Origin: Salticus scenicus
Taxonomy: Eukaryota; Arthropoda; Arachnida; Araneae; Salticidae
Reading direction: 5' to 3'
Length of the DNA stretch: 64,000 nt
NCBI GenBank assembly: GCA_963930645.1
Contig: OZ005648.1
Location: 243,513,436-243,577,435 of the forward strand
In this document: in pieces, positions 24,115-35,824 of the stretch
How positions within the stretch are numbered: the stretch's first letter is position 1
Layout of the letters: each line of letters begins with the position of its first letter
The notes under the pieces: generated by a model
Databases searched by the model: none
What the model was told of the DNA's origin: nothing
Seen by the model: only the letters and a program-made list of their open reading frames with translations
Made by a program: the position numbers and the translations under genes

Positions 24115-24300
24115 TATACAGTGTAACTACGTTTCTCGCTCTTAGCACTGAGGACGATTCCAAAGGTTTAGAGGCGGGCCAAATTGAACGACCGGTTGAG
24201 ACTCCCGGTTATCACCCCTATTTTACCATTGGAATCGTCGAGTCAGCACTTGTGCTGAGGCTCTTATGGTCTCAAGAAACGCGGTTGATGAATAGAAAAA
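24115..24300. other. GC-rich island with an 11-bp inverted repeat
   Basis: About 185 bases stand out sharply from AT-rich surroundings. GACGATTCCAA at 24153-24163 is inverted at 24229-24239, with flanking GCACTGAG / CAGCACTTGTG also roughly mirrored. The plus strand is open through it (TEDDSKGLEAGQIERPVE) and an AG precedes it at 24119-24120, so a captured exon is possible. A structured dispersed repeat is equally likely. No family recognised. Confidence 0.45.
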
Positions 24301-24310
24301 TAGATTTTAT

Positions 24311-25651
24311 TTTTAACTATACATTAAAGAGACATAAAAACATCATCATAGATTATTCATAAAAGAGAAAAAATTTAAAAAATGCAATAAAAAAGGATTG
24401 TTTCTATGATAATTCCTCAAAATATTCGAAAAACTTATTTATAACAATCTTAGTATTACTAACAATATAAAATTTAATAAAAAGATAGTAAAAATATTAT
24501 TTTTTAAATGATCATGTAGCTCTTGATGTAAAAGTATCGAATGAAACTACTTATAACAGTTTTAATTTAAAAAAAAGTTCAGTTTCATCCATTCTATTTC
24601 GAAGCTTTAAATTGCTATCATTTTGAATATAGTACCATGCAACGTACATTGCAAATAATAGAATCATATACGTAGAGTATGCATATATCATATAAGAATA
24701 TGCAATGCATAGGATCGATTTCGTGAGTAATTATTTTAGGACTTTATCTAGGAGTGCTTTATTACTACTTCTGGCAAGCAATCTTTCATAATTTTATACA
24801 TTGGAAAAAAAAATAAAAAAAAAAGAAAAAAAAGATAAATTTGCGGTAAAACAGGGAAAGAATTAGAGTTAGTGTACAAAAATATGCATTTATTGATAAA
24901 CTTACTTTAAAAATAGCCTAAGTAAATTTAAGTCTGTTGAGTCAAGCATTCAACTAATATTACCATTTTATTTTATTTATTTATTTTTTATTTTTTTTTA
25001 TTTTTTTTTTTTTTTTTTTGTTAATATTCAAAATAAGCACGATTTTTACATGATTTTTTTTTTCATTTTCTTGTATTACATGTTACAATTATAGCATATT
25101 TTGCTAATATTAAAAAAATAACCAAATATTCTTGTTTATTTTGGCCACTCATTGGTTAAACTAGAACTCTTTTATAGGGCAAATAAAAATTACAAGTGAT
25201 TGATAATTAATTAGGTTTACTTTAACTACTGTTAACAAGCTGTTTTGCTTCCCCAATCCGAAATTAAAATTTAGAACTTGAAGTGTGCATGAAAACTAAA
25301 TAATTACTGAAGAAATAACTATATGTTTATATAGCATAAATCACAAGTGAGAATTCTGGCTGTAATAAGTAGATTTTTCAAGTGTTTATAAACACACAAA
25401 TGAAAAAAAAAAAGAACAAATTATAGAAAATGATGCTTCATATATATATTTGAACATATTTGCTATGGATATATAAGGTCAGTTATAATTATTATTTTTA
25501 AATAATCTACAAGTTAATAGCTTTTTATCACGAATTAGTTCTCTAAAATGGAAAAATTAAATTTAACTAACTAAATGTTTCAAACTTTAGCGAAGTGGTA
25601 GATAATTAAAATGGTTGTTTTCCTTCTAACTAACAGTAATATTATTTATTA

Positions 25652-25695
<44 letters not shown>

Positions 25696-27309
25696 ACGTT
25701 AAACGCATATCATGAAAATGTTTAAAAATTTGCGTATATTAATAATAACATTATTTATAATTCTCCTATTTTTATTTTGTCATATGAACCAAATATTCGC
25801 TCTAATGAATACAATTCGAGAAAAAGAGACTTAATTCTAGAAAATATACTTAGTCGTATTTTTTTATACATGAAATTAATGTCAGTATTTTATTTTTTAT
25901 TTTATTTTATTTTATTTATTTATTTTTTTTTTTTTTCATTTGGTTTATACATTTTATTTCGTATTACAATTTTTGTGGCTTCAAATGATCTATCATTTGG
26001 NNNNNNNNNNNNNNNNNNNNNNNNNNNNNNNNNNNNNNNNNNNNNNNNNNNNNNNNNNNNNNNNNNNNNNNNNNNNNNNNNNNNNNNNNNNNNNNNNNNN
26101 NNNNNNNNNNNNNNNNNNNNNNNNNNNNNNNNNNNNNNNNNNNNNNNNNNNNNNNNNNNNNNNNNNNNNNNNNNNNNNNNNNNNNNNNNNNNNNNNNNNN
26201 ACACAAAGTTCGATAGTCAATTATCAGTTAATTGTAAGCTTGAGTATGAAGCTGTGATAATATGTATATCGTGATAGTATATAAAAATAATCGATATATT
26301 TTTTTAAAGAAATAAGCACAACTTGCTTTGTTTAGAAGGTGGTATAATTCGCATGATTCTTAGCTACATTTCGTGATATTCATTTCATGCGTCGGTGGTT
26401 TTTACAAAATATATAGTCTAAAATTCTCTTAGTTATATTTAAAATTACAGATATTAATATATATATATATATATATTAAATTAAAATCAAGGTCGACATT
26501 GAAAAAACATTTTGTCGAATACACAAAACAAGTTTTTGTAAACTTGTTTCAAGCAAATTTCTAACGAACGAGCCTCATAGAAATCCGTAATATATAGAGA
26601 AAAAAATATGTATTGCCTTCATATGGAACGAATAATTAATCATTTTCTGAATCCTTAAACTAAAAATATAGATTTCTGTGTTATTTGTGTAATGTAAACA
26701 AACGAACCGGATAGACAAAATGGACGAGAATTTACAATCTATACTTCCTAGATGGTGAAGCAATATTATGAATGTTTAGAATCTTTTGTATTGCAAGAAA
26801 TTCTCATTTGATTTCCTAGAATTGGGTCATAAAGTAAATTTATAGTTACTAAAACTCGCCCTTTTGTGATCGCACTTATTTACGAAACATTTTAAATAAA
26901 TTCGATTACAATAATATAGAAAAACTGTCAAGAAATATCATGAGGGTTTTTTGAATTCGTCAGAAAAGGGAACTAGAATTTATAAGGATGGCATGGAACT
27001 ATTTAACTAGAGCCACAATTCAGTTTCTAGATGTCAGACACATAATTTTTTAATTTTTAATTTATTGTTAATTAATTAATTTATTTGTATGTGTGTGTGT
27101 AAATTTCTCCAGACACTTGGCAGATACCGAACTACAGCCTTTTTACTTACTTTTTACTTTCCGGAGCTTCGTCAGAGTTACGGGCGAACTTTCACCGTTC
27201 TTGTAAAAGCGTCTCACAAGTAGAATACAATTATTTACTCAGAGAATTATGATAGTTTTCTCAAACACAACATAAGGCAAATTTCACTATTTTTTTACAA
27301 TTTTTACAG
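24311..27309. other. AT-rich stretch including an assembly gap
   Basis: Long A- and T-runs around 24810-25020, a (TA)n tract at about 25653-25691, the N gap, and a second TA tract near 26457-26476. Frames running through the N gap are artefacts. No gene supported. Confidence 0.55.
26001..26200. other. 200-base assembly gap (N)
   Basis: An exact run of 200 N. Its round length suggests a fixed-size scaffold gap, so the true missing length is unknown. Confidence 0.98.
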
Positions 27310-27311
27310 TA

Positions 27312-27536
27312 CAGTCGACAGCAAAAGTATCCGAGCACTAGCCAATAATTCCGATGTCAAAAAAAAAAAAAAAAAGTACATTTAATACTATTTTGTTAAA
27401 TAAATCCTTGTCGAATCATGTTCATAGACTGACTAAGAATATGACTCGACAAGGATTTATTTAACAAAGCAGTATTAAGTGTACATTTTTTAGACACGGA
27501 TTATTGCTAGTGCTCAGGTACTTTTGCTGCCGACTG
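27312..27536. mobile_element. 225-bp MITE (Tc1/mariner type)
   Basis: The ends are CAGTCGACAGCAAAAGTATC and the inverse of CAGTCGGCAGCAAAAGTACC, each bordered by TA (27310-27311 and 27537-27538). The element is almost a complete hairpin: TAAATAAATCCTTGTCGA near the middle is mirrored across a short loop. No coding capacity. This is a classic miniature inverted-repeat element. Confidence 0.9.
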
Positions 27537-27715
27537 TATCACACATGGTAACCTTTCCTGCTATCAACCCTGCCTCCTGGCCATCCTCTCTGCTGGCAAC
27601 CCTGTATTCGTAACTTATCTTTTTTTTTTTTTTTTTTTTTTCTGGTATTCTAGTTAACAGATATTCTTTGTTAAGTATGACTGTGCTGTTTTATAGTTAA
27701 AGTTTTATGTTCAAA

Positions 27716-27859
27716 ATGGCAAGTTTTCAGTGTAGAACTTATAAAACCGTACCCGATAAGTTTTGCTGTATGCGTGAGCTATTCATATTAAAATCACAAG
27801 GTAGACATTTAACACAAGACGCAAAAAAGCCTGTTTTTTATATTTTGGTTTTAAAATAA
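27716..27859 (+). pseudogene. Short fossil of an arthropod FCYVCG-type cysteine-motif protein
   Basis: A 47-codon frame from ATG 27716 reads through DKFCCMRELF and LKSQGRHLTQDAKK before a stop. It resembles the N-terminus of a widespread, uncharacterised arthropod protein family with an FCYVCG motif followed by KAYxxYFGxK. In a +1 frame after the A-run at about 27820-27826 the sequence continues with an FLYFGFK-like block, so a one-base frameshift explains the early stop. The cysteine pair is damaged. I infer a transposon-associated or retrocopied gene fragment. The family match is from memory. Confidence 0.4.
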
Positions 27860-28220
27860 CAAATAATAACAATTCAATCATTTAGTGTATTTTCCATGTT
27901 TTTATGTTCTACTTAGTCTACAATATGTATATTATCTCCATATTAACAGTATTCCATGATAAATTAATAATATTGATAGTAATAATGCATGCCTTCTAAA
28001 GACTTTTGTACATTGCTTCCAGTACAGATTAAATAATCATAACAAAAAACTGTACGTGTTAACATTTTTCAGTATTATTTTTTAATTCTGCACTACAGAA
28101 TTAGTTGAAAATAACTAATTTCATTTCTGTTTCCCCCCCCCTTTTTTTTTTGTCGACTAGTGTTATCAACGTTTCAAAATATCGTCAACATGACAAGATC
28201 ATCAATTTTTTCTGCGAATT
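27860..28220. other. AT-rich spacer
   Basis: Nothing beyond a C-run/T-run near 28132-28150. Confidence 0.5.
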
Positions 28221-28340
28221 CTAACGGGATAAATGGCCCAGAGAATCACCGGATATGTTGTTCCAGTGGAAAAGTTCATTAGAGTCTGAACCTCCAGAAC
28301 CTTTCATAACTTTCTTAAATTCTAAAAATACCACTTTAAC
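28221..28340 (-). CDS. Candidate terminal coding exon, product unknown
   Basis: On the minus strand an AG (28342-28341, preceded by CAGCATTGCCC) is followed by exactly 39 sense codons and TAG (28223-28221). The peptide (VKVVFLEFKKVMKGSGGSDS, then NELFHWNNISGDSLGHLSR) has balanced composition unlike the Lys/Phe/Ile/Asn-rich translations of surrounding DNA. The frame also continues open upstream to about 28448, so the acceptor is not the only possible boundary. No homologue recognised. No AATAAA lies close downstream, and no partner exon was found within the window. It could be a real last exon, a processed-gene fragment, or chance. Confidence 0.35.
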   Translation of the reverse strand, partial: VKVVFLEFKKVMKGSGGSDSNELFHWNNISGDSLGHLSR

Positions 28341-30996
28341 CTGGGCAATGCTGAATAGGCCTGATAGTATAGGTATGTATAAATATAAAAAGTAATAATT
28401 CATCGTTACAATGATTTTATACCAGAGAGAAAGACTTGAATTAATCAATTATTAATAATACTAATTCATAATTGCATTGATCAAACACTAGGAAAGAAGA
28501 TTTGAATTATCAAGGTATTTAAAAATAATTACATATGGTATCGAAGCACAATACAAAGAAAAATATAATAAAAATTCAATAACTGTAGGAAAATAAATAA
28601 GAATTTTTTCCTAAAACTGCTGTATTATTTATAAAGGGTAATCAGTTGTGTTTGAGATAGTGATATATAAGATTATATAAATTCACTATCATTGCCTAAC
28701 AACTTAAAGATTTCAACAATGAATGAAAGTATGTATTAGAAGGTGAAAAAAAGATGAAATCAAAAAGTTACTAAAAGTAATACATTTACTAAGAAATTTC
28801 AATGAAACAAGAATAATTTAAGTGTGTTGAATACAAAAAAAAAAAAAAAATGTAATGTAAGAGAGAATAAGATTTTAAAAACTATTTTTTTTTAATTATT
28901 TGGGACAAGTATACCGAGCTTATACTTTTGTGACATACAAAATTTCTGGGTTAAGTATGACCACGGGTGAAAAGCCAAAATTTTAAGAACTAGAACAAAT
29001 CTAAAGTTATATTCAAAACCTACATGTAAAACTTAGTTTCATTACCAAAAATTGTAACGTTTGCTTGATAAATATAGTAACTGCAAAGCTCCTAATTTTG
29101 AGAAAAGTATTCTTACAGAAAGGGAAATTGATTCAAGTTTTAAAATTCTAAAACTATTACTGTTTTTTGATTTTTAATTTTTTTTTAAATCCAAAAACAA
29201 AATATATGAAAGTAAGGTTCAAACAAACCGATATGATGTCTATTAGGTACAAAGTTTTCTTATCAGTTGAGTTATAGTGCGAGATTATAGTTACCCAGTG
29301 GTTACATTTACCCATTTCACTCTTTATAAAAGAGGGAGCTACGAAATTCGAAGATTTTTTTATTTTTTATTTATAACTTTAAAAAAAAAAAATATTAATA
29401 AGAATTGTTATTCAAACTGTCATATATATTTTAAACATATATTTATAATGTAATGTTTAAATTTGAATTGGTATTATATAACTAATGAGCAGTTAAAAAG
29501 GTATTAATTGTTTGTTTTTTAATTAATTTCTTTCAATAAAATAAATAGTACAATTTTTATCAAAATGAATCAATTGATACTTTTTTTTTTCACGTTTCTC
29601 TAGTTTTATTTGCTTATTCATTTAAAAATAAACTAATTAGTAACACAATTTTTTTAGAACTCGTTAATTACTTATTTATTAATCACCAAGTAAATAATTA
29701 AAACCAAGTAAATAAATAAATTTATTATACACTAAAAATGTCCTTTAATTCACAGAGGTAAACATTTGATAATTTATTTTATCGAAAGCCGTATTTATAT
29801 TCACTCGTTTTATATCGAAATTAGAAAAAAAATCATGCCAGTGGAGAATAATTATACCAAAAAAAAAAAAAAAAAGTTCTATGTGGGGCGTTTTCTCCTT
29901 ATTATTTTTTTCCCCTTGCCTTTTTAATTTAGTCCCTTGGAAAGAAATGTTCGAGGGCGAAACGTTTGGGAATGAAATGTCTTGTGAGAGAAATGCTGGA
30001 GGCAAAATAATCGTAAACACTATTTTCTATATGTACCACAGAATACACTAAATTTCAGAACTAAAAAACTTGAAAAAATTCTTCGGTTGAAGCATAAATA
30101 TATATAGAAGATAGTTTAAAAAAGAAGATATTGATTACAATTTAGAAATCGCTTGAGGTCGAGTGCTGACATTTGGCAAAACAACTGTACATTTATGTTC
30201 CTATTTATTGCAAAAAAATAGTCCATTGAAACTCTCTAATAAAGTTTGGAATAGGAATAAAAAATGGAAGCATGCTGTGCAAGTTGGAAAAGTCTTAGGC
30301 TAGAAACCTGATATTTTATAAAGTTCATTTTTGCAAGTTCGTATTCCATATGCTGTTTAAAAATTGCTCAGCACCCCTTAGAAAGGAAGGTAAAAAATAA
30401 TTGAAAATTATGACCTGTTGTACAATTTCAAAACCTCTTTTTATTTTTTAGTACGGCAGGACTATTTCTTTCAATGAGACTTAGCGCCGTCATTAGATTT
30501 ACCGTGTTTCATCTTAAATGAATCATGTTGTTTTCCTCTTTTTTAACAAGTAAAAAATAAAAATAAAAATAAAAAATAAAATAAAATTGAGATAAAACCT
30601 TCAAATGAATTTTTAAGAATCCAGTATAGTAACCATTGCTCAACAACGCAAATTCACATTTTAAGGTAAAACTCAGTTATGTATTTTATTTCATTTATGT
30701 ATTTATTTATTACACTCTTTTTATATTTAGGCCAATTGAAAATTGTTTTCTCTTTGTTTGGTCTCACATCAAGTTAATATTTCAAACAAAATTAAAAAAA
30801 AACAATCACGTGAAAGAAGCACATTTAATGTAGGAACCCTTTTGTAAAATTTGAAATATGTCCAATTGATCTCGGACGTTTCTTGCCGAACTCCTTAATA
30901 GCACAATTACGATAGCCATTTTCACCCATCATCATAATTGCAACAAAAATTTAAAATTTGCGAAACGTGTCCTATAGTAAAGCTGTTCCAAGGAAA
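28341..30996. other. AT-rich stretch, no supported gene
   Basis: A minus-strand open frame at 29878-30020 (ILPPAFLSQDISFPNVSPSN) is the only non-trivial translation, without recognised domain or clear splice sites. The remainder is simple AT sequence. Confidence 0.45.
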
Positions 30997-31257
30997 TACA
31001 CTCTATAACACACACACACAAAAAAAAAAAAAAAAGTCGTACCAAAAAGGAGCAATGCAAATTGGACACAAATTAAGATGCATACAGATTTCAATAGAAA
31101 AAGCAAAGTTTTAAAGTTTGGCTGCCATCGAATGAGCATGTGACACTGCAGTGCATCTTAACTGAGCAATTGGCAGAGTACTAAAAAGGATAATTTTTGA
31201 TTCCAGGTCATAAATTCTTTGAGAATTTTATTCCGTCTACTCAGATAGACAGTAACT

Positions 31258-33190
31258 ATGTGTTGAATACAGGCGCTGAAACAATATGTGCAGATGAGAG
31301 GTTTCTAATTGGGCTCAAAGAAGCCGGTTGGTCTAATCTGCAAACTCCTTGACAATTGGATAGGAGCGATGCCACTATTAGATGATATTGGCAGGAATGG
31401 GTGAACCATGGCCGAATAATGCGTCAGGAAGGAAGCGATAGGCCTAGAGAGAGGACAGAACGTGAGAACCTATCAATCATCAAAGCGATACTCAAAGCCT
31501 CAAATTCATCATTAGGCTCTGAGAAATGGGGTTGAGCTCACAGAGCTCCTTCTACGGATTACTATTAAACTTTTATACAGACAAGCAACTTTGCAGTGAT
31601 ATCGTGATCTTTTGAATTGGAATGTCACTGAATGGAGTAGAATTGTCTTCAGTGATGAGTCCCACTCCGATTTGAGCCCCGATGACCAGCGATGACACGT
31701 CTGGAGACGTCCCGAAAAAGGGGGAGATTCCAACCTGATTGTCGCCAGCCATAGGGCCCCTCCAAGAAGAGTAGAACTATTACATATGGAGTTAGTTACA
31801 TAACAGTGTATTTCCTCACAAAATTATTTTTCCCCTACAGTGAACGAAATGTTTCTCTAGCGTTGGCTAACCCTAGCATCAGGCCTATGTACTGTTTCAT
31901 TTTTACAGTCGCGATTTCCACCTTACTACTTATGAATTCCTCTAAATTTTTAAAGTTTACCCCTTAAAATTAAGAACTGCCGGATTTATTTTTTATTATT
32001 TGGCTATTTTTATTAAGTTTTATTATTTTTTCAATATTTGCTAGTTCAATTTGCTGCTTTCTGACGGGATGCCCGAACGCGATCCCTGACTAGTCTGAGC
32101 CTCGCGCTCTCATTGGTATTGTCTTCAAGGACATGATTCCGTCGTTTGTAGCTCTAAAATTTTCAGAGGGGATTGAGAATAACTTACAGGTTGCTGATTG
32201 GTCCACGGATCCACCTCAGAATTTAGATTCTGGGTGGAAACCGAGATTCGGTCTGAAACACTGTATTTTATTTCTCGTTAATCCTCTTCTAACATTTTTC
32301 TTACTATTTTGTGTTAGAAATTTTAAGGGAAAAAATTGTATGCTCTCTTTTTTTTATTAATTGCGGAACTCTGAGCGATTTCCTGTGCCTCTTGGGGCGC
32401 CTTGCTCAACTCTAAATTCCTTTTCGCCGTTCAGACTGTCTTCGTCAACGCACACAACACATCCTTCTGTCGCACTTAGGATTTTTGAAGGAGATTTTTA
32501 TTTTTATTTATTTGTTTATTTTTCTTTCCTGTTGCTTCAGTCAGTAAAATTCTCTGTTAACGTGGAGAAATTTCTGAGAGTAAATTCAAAATTTTATAAT
32601 TATAAAAAGTTTTCGACTTTTTTTTTTTTTTTTTTTTTTTCTGAAAAAATATTTTTATATTTTTTACATTTTCTATTAAAGTAAGGATTCGTTTCGACCA
32701 TATGCAGGTATTCCGAAGCAGCTACTTTGACGTTGACGATAGGGCTTGACAACCAGGAGTAATGGTCTGAACAGCGGTACAGCCCCCGGCTCACCGCTCG
32801 AAGAGAGGAGTAATGGTCTGGGGTGTCATTTCATTTAATGACAAGACCCTTTTGGTTGTCATCAGTGGCATCTTTATAGCACAACGATACGTCGACGACA
32901 TTACGCCCCGTTGTGTTTCCCTTTATATCACGCCATCCTGAGCGTATATTTCAGCATTATAATACCCGCCCGCCTAGGAGATAGTTGCTATTGCTTTTTT
33001 TTGCTTCCCCGACATTATTTTAGCCAGCAAAGTCGCCGGATCTCTCTCCACTGAGGACGTTTAGCGTATTATGAAAAGGGTCCACGCAGCTGGGGATTTT
33101 GTCAGTCTAGCGCAGCAATTGGACAGAATTTGGCGCGATATCTCGCAGGAGAACATTTTCCAACTCTATCAATTAATGCCAAGCTGAATA
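31258..33190 (+). pseudogene. Tc1-like transposase pseudogene, interrupted
   Basis: From ATG 31258 the DNA-binding part is readable in pieces (GLKEAGWSNLQ, WQEWVNHG, GSDRPRERTE). The DDE domain follows with the first catalytic block RIVFSDES (about 31622-31660) and VWRRPEKGG. After the insertion, GVISFNDKTLLVVISG and AQRYVDDI (about 32820-32900) continue the domain. The third-aspartate region survives only as a damaged segment near 33040, and the central QDNARPH-type block is not recognisable. Multiple stops and frameshifts exclude function. Family motifs are established knowledge; alignment is by eye. Confidence 0.8.
31787..32690. repeat. Unidentified insertion inside Tc1 copy 2
   Basis: Sequence without counterpart in copy 1, more GC-rich than its surroundings at 32055-32260 and 32360-32480. 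Open frames (for example 32133-32360 and 32361-32684) show no known domain. It may be a solo LTR or another non-autonomous element. I could not define target duplications, partly because Tc1 sequence around the right junction is itself scrambled. Confidence 0.4.
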
Positions 33191-33397
33191 ACTACTTACA
33201 TAAGGGCCAGAAGTGGACCAACGCGTTAACGGCTTGTTTGCTTTGTGAGGTCCTTTCTTTTGATTAAATCATCCAAATTTTCTGAAACTGTAATCATCTG
33301 TTTTTCTCTACATGTACCATGTACATCACATCTACCAATTTTCGTCCCATTCGGATAAGTCCTTTTTGGTGCGTCTTATTTTTTGTTATAGAGTGTA

Positions 33398-35260
33398 TTA
33401 AGAAATGAATACTTTAACCGTTGCTAAAGAATACAATATAGTTACCGCATACCTTTATATTGAAGAATTGAATAAGTCCTGTTGTACAAAATTAAATTTA
33501 TTTTTTGCGCAGAATTTCATATCTATTGCTCAGAAAACAAAAATAGCCTTCATATTTTAAATTTTGTTGCAATTTTTTCCTTATTATATCATCTCTTCTG
33601 TTAGATTTGCCCGAGGAATACCAGATATGTGAGCTAGTATAAATATAAAGATGATATTAACTACTTGCAATGTAATTATTTAAAATTTTTACTCGTGACA
33701 GTTTGGAAAAATTTTTCTTGACGAAATAAATGATTCACAAATCTTGTTTCTATTTATAATAAATTTTTAACTAAAATTTTTAAATTAATTGAATAAAATG
33801 CATCAAGGGGATAGATTAAAATTAAAATATGATTCTGTAAAATATGATTATATCACGTTGTAAAATTTATTATACAATTGATTCAATCTTCGAAATTTTA
33901 ATGATAAATCTATTATAATTTCGTAGATTACAAATATAAATCAATCCTGTTATATTATTAGCCAAAACTATTTTCTATGGTTAGAAATTTTAAGATACTT
34001 AATAGCATTTTGCTCATATCCTCATTTATTCTAATTATAACTTAATGCAACCAATTAATTTTAATCCTTTTAAATGAATTTGATCCGTTTAAGGTTTATG
34101 GCTAGCGATGGTGAATAGGATTACATTTAACCATTATCTTCAAAATTAAATTTGTTTCATCTCATGATTCAGTGATTCAGATTAATAAGGCCATTTCATA
34201 GCATTTTAGTGAAGTACCATACTAGGTACTTTACAACGTTAAGCATTTTATGTACATTTATGGTAATAAACAAAAGAAATTTCATTTTGAGCCGTCCTTA
34301 TAAGTATTAGTTTTTCAAAATTTGAAGTAAGATGCAATGTATATATGTGAGATTAATATTCTTCTAAGAAACATATAAGTTATCTATAAGTATCTTTTAC
34401 TTTGGGTTCTTTTAATTTTATTTAATGCGCAATTAATTAATATTAAACTAAAAATGATATTTAGTTTAAAAAAAAATATTAATACAAACAGAAATTTTTT
34501 TTTTTTTTTTTTTCATTTCATTCCCTTCATTTAGTATTTAGGATTTAAAATTAAAAACATAAAACCAAAAATATAATTAGGAAATACTTTATATAAAAAA
34601 TGTAATCACTGCAATATTAAGTTTTACATGAGATTTTTTTCATTAAATTTTGTTTGCAAAGTTTAATGAAAAATTACTAAAAATTTCATTTAAACTTTTC
34701 GTGCTAGAACTACCATTTGAAAGTTTGTAAAATACATTTGTTAAAAGGATTTTATTATTTAATAAGTTATAGAGAGATTTAAACTACTTTTCTAATAAAA
34801 TATTTATTTAGCATTTCGACGAATTTTAAAAATCTCTGAAATGCCATTACGATGTTCCTAAAACATGTGCAAAAAGCTTATCACTAGTTCGGAAAGAATA
34901 ATTTAGCCATGAAAATTGCTTTAATTCTTTATTCATATTTTTAATTTCTCTTACACATATATGGTACACAAAAATAATGTTTTTTAGTCAAATTTTCTAT
35001 TTTTGAGTTTCATCTATATATTTGCATGAGGTCCTAAATTTGAAAATCCAGTTTTTAACGGTTACTTTGTGTGTTTGTCAGTCCATGAGTCGGTTTTTAG
35101 TTTACTCAAAAACAATTAATAGCAGAAAGTCCAAATCTGCATCATATTAGGATATTGCTTGAAAACTTTTATTGAGAACAAACAACTAGATCAGATACAG
35201 GAGGATGCAAAACTATTGAAGCAGATTACGTCTGGAGGGAGGGGGGATTTCTTTTAGGTA
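33398..35260. other. AT-rich stretch, no gene seen
   Basis: Near 35030-35210 lies a degraded dispersed repeat (GTGTGTTTGTCAGTCC, then GAACAAACAACTAGATCAG) whose second part recurs near 48530-48570. Otherwise unstructured. Confidence 0.5.
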
Positions 35261-35824
35261 CAATTTAGCAGTGTTGTGCAAGTTCACGAAAAAAACGAAC
35301 TAGTCCAAACTCAAGTTCATCGTGTAAAAAACGAGTTAGTTCGCGCTCAAACTCATGCTTGAAAAAAATGAACGCGCTCAACTCAAGTTCATTTTTAAAA
35401 AGGAGCGAAGTTCATTAAAAGTTCATTTTTGAGTTTTTTTTTTTTTTTTCTAAACCGATCTTATTCTCTGTGAACACTTTCATAGGTAATTTACATTTTA
35501 AAAAAATAACAATTACCATGAAAATTTTTCGTAATTTAATGCTTAAACTTATAAACTTACAACTCTTAATTATAACTTATTAATTTAATTGTGGTAAAAA
35601 TTTATTTACGGACACTTCTGAATAGTGGACCCATTGTTTTTGCGTGGTTTTCTATTCTCAAATTTCCAATACGTTTGTTTATGGGCATGAGAAAACTTAT
35701 TTATAGGAGACGAATTCCATCATTCAGAGATTCCGTTGTTTTGAAATATATTTTTTACCATGTTTTGATTAACTTCGATTCTTCTTTGTTTGTTTGTCCA
35801 AAACAAATCTTGCAATCGATTTTT

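Larger units (their letters stand above)
30999..33395 (+). mobile_element. Tc1-like transposon copy 2 with rearranged interior
   Basis: TA (30997-30998), then CACTCTATAAC, and at the right GTTATAGAGTG then TA (33396-33397): terminal inverted repeats continue with AAAAAGGA-type inner sequence (GTACCAAAAAGGAG left, inverse of GCACCAAAAAGGAC right). It aligns with copy 1 on both flanks. At 2,397 bp it is longer than expected for the family because about 0.9 kb of unrelated sequence (about 31787-32690) sits in the transposase gene, and a GGAGTAATGGTCTG segment is duplicated near 32758 and 32807. Confidence 0.85.

Noticed and set aside
25777..26274. Open frames on both strands crossing the N gap
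   Set aside because: They exist only because N codons contain no stops; flanking residues are low-complexity AT translation.
29745..30020. Minus-strand 91-codon frame as a host exon
   Set aside because: The second half is low-complexity translation through a poly-A tract; the first half lacks recognised homology or clear splice signals.
31512..31733. Minus-strand frame over Tc1 copy 2
   Set aside because: Antisense shadow of the DDE-domain remnant.
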